From contig NZ_CP059556.1 of assembly GCF_024734405.1 (NCBI RefSeq), positions 1,488,001-1,552,000 on the forward strand: a stretch of 64,000 bases of DNA, written 5' to 3'. Each line of letters begins with the position of its first letter. The stretch's first letter is position 1. A program made the position numbers and the translations under genes. This stretch comes from Saccharopolyspora gregorii (GTDB lineage: Bacteria > Actinomycetota > Actinomycetes > Mycobacteriales > Pseudonocardiaceae). Below, in pieces: positions 1 to 7,311 of this stretch. The notes under the pieces are model-generated. The model ran no database searches and was not told the origin of the DNA. It worked only from the letters and a program-made list of their open reading frames with translations.

Positions 1-71
1 CGGATCTCCTGCGCCGCGGTGCGCCGGGCCCCCTGCCCGGCGGAACCGTCGTGGGCGCGGTCTCCGGTCAT
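1..71 (-). CDS. Possible N-terminal fragment of an unidentified protein (runs off the window)
   Basis: Reading leftward from an ATG at 71 there is an open frame to the window edge. It encodes about 23 residues, beginning MTGDRAHDGSAGQGARRTAA. A GGAGG lies immediately before the ATG, which is too close to be an ideal ribosome site. The Arg/Ala-rich start would suit a small regulator, but nothing diagnostic is visible. It would be transcribed in the same direction as the HAD gene that starts at 817. Confidence 0.3.
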   Translation of the reverse strand, partial: MTGDRAHDGSAGQGARRTAAQEI

Positions 72-124
72 CCTCCACGTATAGCGCAGGAGATCACCTC
101 GGACACCGCGTTCGCGCGGATCGA

Positions 125-817
125 TCAGCCCTGGACGGCCTTGAGCACCGCGCCGGTGTCGGTGAGGTCGGACAGCACCACGTGCGCGCCCGCGTCCCGC
201 AGCTCCTGCTCGTCGCTGCGCCCGGTGGCCACGCCGACCGCCACCGCCCCGTGGTGCAGCGCGCCCGCCACGTCGCGCGGGGTGTCGCCGACGACGACCA
301 CGGTCTCCGGGGCGAACTCGGCACCGTGCTTGGCGGCGGCCTTGCCGACCGCGGCGCTGATCAGGTCGTGCCGGTGCGGGGAGTCGGCGCCGAACCCGCC
401 GATGTCGAAGTCCACGTGCCGGTGCAGGCCGAACGCGTCGAGCTTGTGGAACGCGACCTCCGGCAGGTTGCCGGTGACGAGGCTCTGCACCACGCCGGGC
501 ACCTCGGCGAGCGCCGCCAGCGCCTCCGCCGCCCCCGGCATCGCGCTGCCGCGCAACGACAGCGAGTCCAGGTCGGCCAGCACCACGTCGGTGAGGGTGC
601 GGAACATCGCGCGCACGGTGTCGGTGGCGGCGTCGATGCCGTGCGCGGCGAGCACTTCGCCGGTGATCGCCAGCTCGGTCTTGCCCGCCATGTCCGGCAC
701 GTGCCGCAGCGACGTCCCGGTGACCTCGGCGAGGGTGCGCCGGTACCAGTCGACGCCGATGCCGCGCGCGTCGATCAGGGTGAGGTCCACGTCCCACAGC
801 ACGAGTCGGGAGGTCAT
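125..817 (-). CDS. HAD-superfamily hydrolase (phosphoglycolate-phosphatase-like)
   Basis: This 230-residue cytoplasmic hydrolase carries the four HAD landmarks. Motif I is D9-V-D11-L-T13 (nucleophile and acid/base Asp), motif II is the Thr of VTGN near 115, motif III is a Lys near 125, and motif IV is GDTPRD at about 177-182, which binds Mg2+. The inserted helical cap between motifs I and II fits subclass I, the Gph/PGP-like phosphatases. The substrate cannot be read from sequence. An in-frame extension reaches 838, but the ATG at 817 starts MTSRLVLWDVD, the usual distance from motif I, so I chose it. Family assignment is firm; the substrate is open. Confidence 0.88.
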   Translation of the reverse strand: MTSRLVLWDVDLTLIDARGIGVDWYRRTLAEVTGTSLRHVPDMAGKTELAITGEVLAAHGIDAATDTVRAMFRTLTDVVLADLDSLSLRGSAMPGAAEALAALAEVPGVVQSLVTGNLPEVAFHKLDAFGLHRHVDFDIGGFGADSPHRHDLISAAVGKAAAKHGAEFAPETVVVVGDTPRDVAGALHHGAVAVGVATGRSDEQELRDAGAHVVLSDLTDTGAVLKAVQG

Positions 818-904
818 CGCCCCATCCTGGCACGACACCTCGCGACCATGATCAAGATGTGAGCCATCTCCGCGCCCGGCCCGGTTTCACCCGAAGAGGT
901 GGAA

Positions 905-1315
905 TCAGCCTTCGACGAAGCTCAGCCGGACCCGCCGCACCGGGTTGTCCACGTTGGTGTCCACCAGGCAGACCGACTGCCAGGTGCCCAGCGCCATCCG
1001 CCCGTCCAGCACCGGCACCGTCGCGTAGGGCGGCACCAGCGCGGGCAGCACGTGATCGCGCCCGTGCCCCGGCGAACCGTGCCGGTGCCGCCACCGCCGG
1101 TCCGCGGGCAGCAGCTCCCGCAGCTGGGCCAGCAGGTCGTCGTCGCTGCCCGCACCCGTCTCGATCACCGCGAGGCCCGCCGTCGCGTGCGGCACCCACA
1201 CGTTCAGCAGGCCGTCCCCGGCCCCCGCCGACCGCAGGAACCGGTCGCACTCGGCACCCAGGTCGTAGACCACCTCGACGGAACCGGTCCGGATCTCCAC
1301 TTCCTCACTGCGCAT
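905..1315 (-). CDS. YjbQ/UPF0047 family protein
   Basis: A 136-residue protein matching the small YjbQ (UPF0047) family in length and motifs. Visible landmarks are the central VPHATAGLAV, the GRDHVLPAL segment, and the C-terminal LGTWQSVCLVDTN. Family members show weak thiamine-phosphate-synthase-like activity and are mostly uncharacterised; they form trimers with conserved His and Asp residues at a putative metal site, all present here. The ATG at 1315 gives the family's usual N-terminus. It lies between a HAD phosphatase on the same strand and a divergent aminotransferase, so no pathway is implied. Confidence 0.85.
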   Translation of the reverse strand: MRSEEVEIRTGSVEVVYDLGAECDRFLRSAGAGDGLLNVWVPHATAGLAVIETGAGSDDDLLAQLRELLPADRRWRHRHGSPGHGRDHVLPALVPPYATVPVLDGRMALGTWQSVCLVDTNVDNPVRRVRLSFVEG

Positions 1316-1463
1316 ACCGCCACGGTAGAACGGAGCGCCGCGCGGCCCGTCCTGCCGCTCCGGTTGCGGGGGCGCGCTTCCCCGGCCGCGCGTGGTCGGC
1401 GGTCCCGCCGGGCCGCGCATCCGGTGCTGGCGCACCGGCCACCGCGTCGACGAGGATCGGAAC

Positions 1464-2489
1464 ATGCGCACCGCCTTCGGCCTCCGGTTCGACGTCCCCG
1501 GCGGATACCTGAACACCGCGAGCATCGGCGTGCCCTCCACCGGCACCGTCGAGGCCGTCACCGCCGCGGTCGCCACCTGGGGCGCGGGCGGGGCCCGGCC
1601 CACCGACTTCGACGCCGACACCGACGCGGGACGAGAACTGTTCGGCCGGCTCGTCGGCGTGCCCGCCGACCGCGTCGCCGTCGGCGCCACGGTCTCCCAG
1701 CTGGTCGGGATCATCGCCGCCGACCTGCCGGACGGAGCCCGCGTACTGGTCGCCGAGGACGAGTTCACCAGCGTCACCTTCCCGTTCGCCGCGCAGGCCG
1801 ACCGCGGCGTGCAGGTGGAGGAGGTCCCGCTCGAAGCGATCCCGGAGAAGGCCGCCGACCACGACCTGGTGGCGGTGAGCGTCGTGCAGTCCGCCGACGG
1901 CAGGCTCGTCGACCTGGAGGCGCTGCGCGAAGCGGTGCGGGACCGGCCGACTCGGGTGCTGCTGGACACCACCCAGGCCGCGGGCTGGCTGCCGATGCGG
2001 CTCGACTGGGCCGACCACGTCGTCGGCACCGGCTACAAGTGGCTGCTCGCGCCGCGCGGGTCCTCCTGGCTCGCGCAGCACCCGGACGCTCCCGCGCCGC
2101 GGGCGAGCCACGCCAACTGGTACGCCGGGGGCGGCATGGACAGCATCTACGGGCTGCCGCTGAAGCAGGCCCCGGGCGGGCGCGGGCTCGACCTGTCGCC
2201 GGTGTGGCTGGCCCAGGTCGGCGCGGCCGCCGCGATGCGGGAGCTCGCCGCCCTCGACCTGGAGCAGGTGCGGGCGCACTGCACCGGGCTGGCCGACCGG
2301 GTGCGCGCCGAACTCGGCCTCGCCCCCGCCGGCTCGCCGATCGTGGCGGTGCCCGGCGACGACGCCGCCCGCAGGCTCGCCGACGCGGGCATCGCGTGCG
2401 CGGCCCGGGCGGGCAAGGCGCGGCTGGCGTTCCACCTGTACAACACCGACACCGACGTCGACCTGGTGCTCCGCGCGTTGCGCGGCTGA
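1464..2489 (+). CDS. Class V aminotransferase (PLP-dependent, cysteine-desulfurase-like fold)
   Basis: A 341-residue fold-type I PLP enzyme. The internal aldimine Lys is K192 in GTGYKWLLAPRG. The Asp contacting the pyridine nitrogen and its partner Gln are D168 and Q171 in LLDTTQAAGW. An N-terminal YLNTASIGVPS segment fits substrate/cofactor binding. It is shorter than IscS/NifS and lacks a clear catalytic Cys loop, so an amino-acid or isopenicillin-epimerase-type aminotransferase is more likely than a desulfurase. I chose the ATG at 1464; an upstream GTG at 1392 would add low-complexity sequence. The substrate is unknown. Confidence 0.85.
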   Translation: MRTAFGLRFDVPGGYLNTASIGVPSTGTVEAVTAAVATWGAGGARPTDFDADTDAGRELFGRLVGVPADRVAVGATVSQLVGIIAADLPDGARVLVAEDEFTSVTFPFAAQADRGVQVEEVPLEAIPEKAADHDLVAVSVVQSADGRLVDLEALREAVRDRPTRVLLDTTQAAGWLPMRLDWADHVVGTGYKWLLAPRGSSWLAQHPDAPAPRASHANWYAGGGMDSIYGLPLKQAPGGRGLDLSPVWLAQVGAAAAMRELAALDLEQVRAHCTGLADRVRAELGLAPAGSPIVAVPGDDAARRLADAGIACAARAGKARLAFHLYNTDTDVDLVLRALRG

Positions 2490-2552
2490 GCAGCCGGAAC
2501 GTCTTCGCTGCGCACGTGCTGTTCTGCGCGCGATCCGCAACCGCTACCGTTA

Positions 2553-3782
2553 GTGCCCGTGCCGGACCCCCAAGGTGCACCCGAAGAGATGACAGGCTCG
2601 CCGCAGAACGCGCAGCGAGCTGACACTGCGCCACTCCAGCGCGACAACTCCCTGGTGAACCACGAGCACCGCAGCGCCAGTCCCACCGACTTCAGCCCGG
2701 ACACCCTGGGCGGACCCGGCGAGACGACCCGCCCCGCGTTCCAGCAGCCGCCGGCCCAGCAGCTGTCGGCCCAGCAGCCGCACGCGCCGCAGCCCGGACC
2801 CGGCACGCCCGGCTACGGCCAGCCGCAGCAGCACCAGGGCCAGAACCACGCGGCGCAGACCGCGCACCAGCAGGCCTACCCGCAGCACTACCAGGGCTGG
2901 GGCGGCCAGTACGCCGCGCAGCACCCCGGCCAGCAGCAGTACCCGCAGCAGGGCTACGGCCAGCAGAACCCGGCCCAGCAGACACCGGTGCAGCAGCAAT
3001 CCCCGCAGCAGCACTCGGCCCCGCAGCAACCCGCCCAGCAGGCCCCGGCGCAGCAACCAGGCGGGCAGCCGAACGGAGCGGCCCAGCAGCACGGCGACAT
3101 CAACCGGCGCGCCTACCCCTCCACCAGCAGGCAGGCACCCGTCCGTCCCGAACCGGCGGAGCGCGCGGGCGGCGGCCTGCTCGCGGGCACCTCCATCACC
3201 CCCTCCGGCTGGGTGCTGCGCGGGCTCGTGCTGTTCGGCGTGGCCGTCGTCTCCGGGCTGCTCTGGCTGCTGATCAAGCCCTCCTCCGGTGACGACCAGG
3301 CGGCCGACCCGCCTGCGCCCGTCCCGCAGACGCAGAACCGGTTCAACCTGGAAGTGCGCGAAGAGGGGCGCCAGGGCTGCGCCAACGTCTCCACCGGCCA
3401 GATCAAGGCGTTCTTCGGCGAGCACGGCTGCGAGCACCTCACCCGGGCGCTCTACACCACCACGCTGCCGGACGGGCAGCGCGTGCTCACCTCCGTGGTC
3501 ACCGTGCGGCTGGCCGACTCGGCGAGCGCCGCGCAGCTCAACGAGCTCGTCACCCAGGACGACACCGGCAACGTGATGGACCTGGTCTCCTCGGGCCCGG
3601 ACCTGCCCGACGACTTCCCGGGGCTCACCAGCGACGTCGGCTACCACTCCGAGCAGCAGGACCGGCTCGTCGTCGTCGGTGAGTCCGGGTACTTCGGGCA
3701 GCCCGACAACTACGAGGACCAGCGGCTCACCGACGTCACCAAGGACGCCGTGCGCCTCGGCTGGCCGCAGGACAGCGGCTGA
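2553..3782 (+). CDS. Single-pass membrane protein with long Gln/Pro-rich cytoplasmic tail
   Basis: A 409-residue protein of unknown function. Residues about 50-190 are low-complexity, dominated by QQ, PAQQ and QQYPQQ repeats. One transmembrane helix follows near 210-232 (WVLRGLVLFGVAVVSGLLWL), then an extracytoplasmic domain of about 170 residues with two Cys (QGCANVS and EHGCEHL), likely a disulfide. This layout is common among actinobacterial membrane proteins of unknown role. GTG codons at 2553 and 2559 both follow a TACCGT -10-like hexamer at 2545-2550, so translation may be leaderless; an ATG at 2589 is an alternative start. Confidence 0.75.
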   Translation: MPVPDPQGAPEEMTGSPQNAQRADTAPLQRDNSLVNHEHRSASPTDFSPDTLGGPGETTRPAFQQPPAQQLSAQQPHAPQPGPGTPGYGQPQQHQGQNHAAQTAHQQAYPQHYQGWGGQYAAQHPGQQQYPQQGYGQQNPAQQTPVQQQSPQQHSAPQQPAQQAPAQQPGGQPNGAAQQHGDINRRAYPSTSRQAPVRPEPAERAGGGLLAGTSITPSGWVLRGLVLFGVAVVSGLLWLLIKPSSGDDQAADPPAPVPQTQNRFNLEVREEGRQGCANVSTGQIKAFFGEHGCEHLTRALYTTTLPDGQRVLTSVVTVRLADSASAAQLNELVTQDDTGNVMDLVSSGPDLPDDFPGLTSDVGYHSEQQDRLVVVGESGYFGQPDNYEDQRLTDVTKDAVRLGWPQDSG

Positions 3783-3799
3783 ACCTCCTGCCGCGCGGA

Positions 3800-3827
3800 C
3801 GGCGGAACCCCAGCGGTACCTCCGCCG
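3800..3827. terminator. Hairpin between convergent genes
   Basis: A perfect 7-bp inverted repeat (CGGCGGA / TCCGCCG, loop 14 nt) lies just past the stop of the Gln-rich membrane protein and before the end of the opposing DUF4439 gene. It has no U-tract. Position favours a bidirectional terminator, but the stem is modest. Confidence 0.35.
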
Positions 3828-3891
3828 CAGGAACCCCGAGGACCCGCGTGCGCACCGCCGGTCAGCGGCTCCCGGGCCAGCGGGGCGCCGG

Positions 3892-4353
3892 TCAGGGCTT
3901 GCCGGGCTGGGCTTCCGCCGCCGGGTCCTGGCCGATCGTGATGCGCCAGCGGGTGGCGCGGGTGGCGGCCGTGGTCAGGGCGGTGAGCGCCAGCCGCCGC
4001 ACCGCGGGGTCGACCTCGCCCGGCGCGGTGTTCTCCAGCACCGCGCGCCAGCCGATCGCGCACTCCCGCTCGGCGACGACGAGCGCGCGGATGGCCGAGC
4101 CCTCGTCGGTGACCCGGTCCGGCAGCGAGTAGGCGGGCGCGGCCGCCGGGGGAGTGGCTCCGGTGGCGCTGATCAGGCGCTGCACCTCGTCCCGGTGCCC
4201 CTCGTGGACCCCGGTGGCCTCGGCGACGGCCGCTTGCACCTGCGAGCGGGTCACGAACGCGGTCACCAGCTCGTAGGTCCACACCGCGGCGTTCTCCGCG
4301 TCCAGCGCCGCGTTCACGGCGGTCTTGGCCTCGTCCGGCAGTTCTCCGCTCAC
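3892..4353 (-). CDS. DUF4439 ferritin-like domain protein
   Basis: A 153-residue helical protein matching DUF4439, an actinobacterial ferritin-like family. The visible pattern is paired helices with acidic/His residues: ALDAENAAVWTYELV near the N-terminus, TGVHEGHRDEV in the middle, and VVAERECAIGWRAVL. The function of the family is not established, and metal binding is inferred from the fold. The GTG at 4353 overlaps the TGA of the upstream lipoprotein gene as GTGA, so the two are translationally coupled and probably work together. Confidence 0.75.
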   Translation of the reverse strand: MSGELPDEAKTAVNAALDAENAAVWTYELVTAFVTRSQVQAAVAEATGVHEGHRDEVQRLISATGATPPAAAPAYSLPDRVTDEGSAIRALVVAERECAIGWRAVLENTAPGEVDPAVRRLALTALTTAATRATRWRITIGQDPAAEAQPGKP

Positions 4354-4847
4354 GCCAGCACCTCCGCCAGGCTCGCGCAGCTCGCCGAGATCGATCCGGT
4401 CAGTCCCGCCCGGTAGCCGGGCAGGCTCGGGCACAGCTTCGCGGCGGCCTGCTCCGCCGTGGCCAGCGCCTGCTTCAGCGCGGCCTGCGCCTCGGGCGCC
4501 GAGGCGGGCACCTGCGCGGCGGGAGCCCGGTGCTCGCGGGGCTCGTCGGGCGGATCGAGGCGGTCGATCTCCTGCTGCAGCAGCCGCGCGTGCTCGGCGC
4601 GGATCTCCGCCACCGCGCCGGCGCCCGCCCCCAGCGAGGGGTGGCTGCGCGCGACGCCCTGCGCCAGCGCCGCATCGGAGCGGGCGGCGGTCGCGAGGGC
4701 CGTCAGCGGGTCCGGCGCGTCCTCGCCGCTCGCGCACGCGGCGCTCACCGCGGCCACCGCGGGCAAGGCCGCCAGCAGCCGCAACACCGCGCGACGTCCG
4801 ATACGCGCAGACCCGTTCGAGTGACGGGAGGGGAGGGGGGCTCGCAC
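4350..4847 (-). CDS. Exported lipoprotein, partner of DUF4439 protein
   Basis: A 165-residue protein with an N-terminal signal: [21 protein letters not shown]. The lipobox Cys near residue 38 follows Ala-Ala, and the RR before the hydrophobic core leaves Tat export possible. The mature part is helical, with CASG, acidic helices and two further Cys (LCPSL and SASCASL). It overlaps the DUF4439 gene by 4 nt, so the pair is one transcription unit. This lipoprotein-plus-ferritin-like pairing recurs next to rimP in actinomycetes as I recall; its role is unknown. Confidence 0.7.
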   Translation of the reverse strand: MRAPLPSRHSNGSARIGRRAVLRLLAALPAVAAVSAACASGEDAPDPLTALATAARSDAALAQGVARSHPSLGAGAGAVAEIRAEHARLLQQEIDRLDPPDEPREHRAPAAQVPASAPEAQAALKQALATAEQAAAKLCPSLPGYRAGLTGSISASCASLAEVLA

Positions 4848-5085
4848 GCTGATCCATCCTGCCAGGCAGGCCCCCGGCCGCCGCGCTGGGCCGGACGGAG
4901 GCCATGCCGCGCCGTGCCTGGAACCGACCAGATAAGCTGGACGACCGCGGCCCGCGCGCCCAGCGCCGGACGTGGGTTTCGCGAGTCCGGCCGAAGGCGG
5001 CGCCGCCCGAACCGGGCGTCGCCGGACCGCCCGGCCCGATCACCTCCGAAGTGACCCGATCATCCCCGAATCTAGGAGTGCCAAC

Positions 5086-5637
5086 GTGTCCAGCCCGCCG
5101 CGCGATGAGGCCGTCGCGCTGCTGGAGCCCGTCGTCGCCGACGCCGTGTCCCAAGCCGGTTTCGACCTCGAGGAGCTCGACGTGCAGCAGGCGGGCAGAC
5201 GCCGCCTGGTGAAGGTCGTCGTGGACTCCGACGACGGGGTGGGTCTCGACGAGATCTCCGAGCTGAGCCGAGCCGTCTCGCAAGTGCTGGACGCGCACGA
5301 GCACGTGCTCGCCGGGGCGTACACCTTGGAGGTGACCTCGCCCGGCACCGACCGACCGCTGACCAGGCCCCGGCACTGGCGCCGCGCCCGGCACCGGCTG
5401 GTCAAGATCAAGCTCTCCGGCGGCGGCGACCTGACCGCGCGCGTCGGAGCCGCCGACGACGAAGGCGTGCAGGTGCTGGCCGACCAGCAGATCCGCACGC
5501 TGGCCTACCGCGACATCGAGCGCGCGGTGGTCGAGGTGGAATTCCAGCAGCCACCGGCGCAGGACCTCGTCCTGCTCAAGCGGGCGGCCGACGGCCCGGA
5601 AGGCGACGACCGGGAAGACACGGAGGAGTCGAGGTGA
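5086..5637 (+). CDS. rimP: Ribosome maturation factor RimP
   Basis: A 183-residue protein needed for 30S subunit maturation. It contains the RimP N-terminal alpha/beta domain ([21 protein letters not shown] through [12 protein letters not shown]) and the C-terminal SH3-like domain ([24 protein letters not shown]). I chose the GTG at 5086 because TAGGAG lies 7 nt upstream; longer in-frame extensions are not RimP-like. The stop overlaps the nusA GTG as GTGA. Gene order rimP-nusA-ylxR-infB is the standard bacterial block. Confidence 0.95.
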   Translation: MSSPPRDEAVALLEPVVADAVSQAGFDLEELDVQQAGRRRLVKVVVDSDDGVGLDEISELSRAVSQVLDAHEHVLAGAYTLEVTSPGTDRPLTRPRHWRRARHRLVKIKLSGGGDLTARVGAADDEGVQVLADQQIRTLAYRDIERAVVEVEFQQPPAQDLVLLKRAADGPEGDDREDTEESR

Positions 5638-6704
5638 ACGTCGACATCGCCGCGCTGCGAGCGATCGAACGCGACAAGGACATCCCGTTCGAGACGGTCC
5701 TGGAAGCGATCGAATCAGCGCTGCTGACGGCATACCGGCACACCGAGGGGCACCAGCAGCACGCCCGGGTGGAAGTGGACCGCAAGACCGGCGTGGTGCG
5801 GGTGCTCGCGCACACCCTCGACGCCGAGGGCGAGGTCGAGGAGGAGTGGGACGACACGCCCGAGGGCTTCGGGCGGATCGCGGCGACCACCGCGCGCCAG
5901 GTCATCCTGCAGCGGCTGCGCGACGCCGAGCACGAGCGCACCTTCGGCGAGTTCTCCACCAAGGAGGGCGAGATCCTCGGCGGCGTCGTGCAGCGCGACG
6001 CCAAGGCCAACTCGCGCGGCATGGTCGTCGTGCAGGTCGGGGACAGCGAGGGCGTCATCCCCGCCGCCGAGCAGGTGCCGGGCGAGCGCTACGAGCACGG
6101 CACGCGCGTCAAGTGCTACGTCGTCGGCGTCTCCCGCAGCGCCCGCGGCCCGCAGATCACCCTGTCCCGCACCCACCCCAACCTGGTGCGCAGGCTGTTC
6201 GCGCTGGAGGTCCCGGAGATCGCCGACGGCACCGTCGAGATCCCCGCGGTCGCCCGCGAGGCCGGCCACCGCTCGAAGATCGCGGTGCGCTCCGCGGTCG
6301 GCGGCGTCAACGCCAAGGGCGCCTGCATCGGCCCGATGGGCGCGCGGGTGCGCAACGTGATGAGCGAACTGGGCGGCGAGAAGATCGACATCATCGACTT
6401 CTCGGAGGACCCGGCGACGTTCGTCGGCAACGCGCTGTCCCCGGCCAAGGTGATCTCGGTGGAGGTCGTCGACGAGCGGACCAAGACCGCCCGCGTCGTC
6501 GTCCCCGACTTCCAGCTGTCGCTGGCCATCGGCAAGGAGGGGCAGAACGCCCGCCTCGCCGCCCGGCTCACCGGATGGCGGATCGACATCCGCAGCGATG
6601 CCGACCCGGCCTCGCCGACCACCTCGGCGGGCCAGGCCGTCGCGCCGCCTGCCGGTGGCGCGCCCGGGGTCGACGAACTGCCCGCGGTCGGTTCCGCGGA
6701 GTGA
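5634..6704 (+). CDS. nusA: Transcription termination/antitermination factor NusA
   Basis: A 356-residue NusA that binds RNA polymerase and nascent RNA to modulate pausing, termination and antitermination. The N-terminal RNAP-binding domain begins [20 protein letters not shown]. An S1 domain follows (about 110-185), then two KH domains: the first near [19 protein letters not shown], the second ending in [20 protein letters not shown]. It lacks the C-terminal acidic repeats of E. coli NusA, as is normal in actinobacteria. The GTG start is coupled to rimP by a 4-nt overlap. Confidence 0.96.
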   Translation: MNVDIAALRAIERDKDIPFETVLEAIESALLTAYRHTEGHQQHARVEVDRKTGVVRVLAHTLDAEGEVEEEWDDTPEGFGRIAATTARQVILQRLRDAEHERTFGEFSTKEGEILGGVVQRDAKANSRGMVVVQVGDSEGVIPAAEQVPGERYEHGTRVKCYVVGVSRSARGPQITLSRTHPNLVRRLFALEVPEIADGTVEIPAVAREAGHRSKIAVRSAVGGVNAKGACIGPMGARVRNVMSELGGEKIDIIDFSEDPATFVGNALSPAKVISVEVVDERTKTARVVVPDFQLSLAIGKEGQNARLAARLTGWRIDIRSDADPASPTTSAGQAVAPPAGGAPGVDELPAVGSAE

Positions 6705-6734
6705 TCTGACCGGCCCGCCGACGCCCGGCACCGG

Positions 6735-6759
6735 GTCCGCCGCCACCTCGGTGGCGGAC
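6735..6759 (+). terminator. Hairpin downstream of nusA
   Basis: GTCCG and CCACC pair with GGTGG and CGGAC around a 2-nt TC turn, leaving a 3-nt bulge on the left arm. It sits 30 nt after the nusA stop and about 30 nt before a -10-like box for ylxR. It may be a terminator or attenuator; there is no U-tract. Confidence 0.35.
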
Positions 6760-6787
6760 TCGGATACGAGCACTGGCGGCGGCGGGT

Positions 6788-6801
6788 TAGAATCATTGGT
6801 G
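6788..6801 (+). promoter_or_regulatory. Putative leaderless promoter of ylxR
   Basis: TAGAAT at 6788-6793 is a good actinobacterial -10 hexamer. A GTG begins 6 nt downstream at 6799, the distance expected for a leaderless transcript that starts at the initiation codon. No convincing -35 is seen. This is the only sensible initiation point near the 5' end of ylxR, but it is one base out of frame with the conserved domain. Confidence 0.4.
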
Positions 6802-7231
6802 GCTCGACGCGAGGGGAGCGAGAATCCGCACGACAACGTCCGGTACGCACGGCGAACGCCGTGATCGAGGACCGGTTCGCACCTGTGTGGGATGTCGCGT
6901 CCGGACGTCGGCCGCCGAGCTGCTGCGAGTGGTGGCCGAGGACGGTTCCGCGGGTCCCGCGGTCGTCCCCGATCCTCGAAGCAGGAAACCGGGTCGGGGC
7001 GCGTGGTTGCACCCCGATCCCCGTTGCCTGCGGCTCGCCGAGCGACGTCGGGCGTTCCCCCGCGCACTTCGCGTGCCGGGGCCGCTGGACCTCTCCGCCG
7101 TGCAGGGACACCTGGGCTCCACTCCGGAATCCGGGGAGCTCGCGGCGAGCGGCTCATCACCAGACCGACGCGGGAACCGCCCGCGCGGAAGCAGTAAGGA
7201 AGCAGGTCGACCCGTCATGAATCAGCCGTGA
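6799..7231 (+). CDS. ylxR: YlxR family RNA-binding protein (5' end shows an apparent +1 frame anomaly)
   Basis: The reading frame ending at 7231 encodes the YlxR (DUF448) fold: GPVRTCVGCRVRTSAAELLRVV, then RKPGRGAWLHPDPRCL. YlxR/RnpM is a small RNA-binding protein encoded between nusA and infB, linked to RNase P in Firmicutes. That frame has no ATG, GTG or TTG between the TAG at 6788 and the GTG at 6887, and the latter lies inside the CxxC motif. The GTG at 6799 opens a different frame, MARREGSENPHDNVRYARRTP, closing at TGA 6862. Removing one base near there would join both parts smoothly. Identity is secure; the start is not. Confidence 0.75.
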
Positions 7232-7311
7232 AGCTGAAGACATGAACGCGCATCGGCGATAGGACGAGGTCGAGCGGGACTGCCGCCCGGCCTCACCAGA
7301 TGAGGAGTGCA

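Noticed and set aside
6861-7220. GTG 6861 as the ylxR start (VIEDRFAPV...)
   Set aside because: That frame leaves the YlxR domain at once and reads WDVASGRRP; GPVRTCVGCR is in a different frame.
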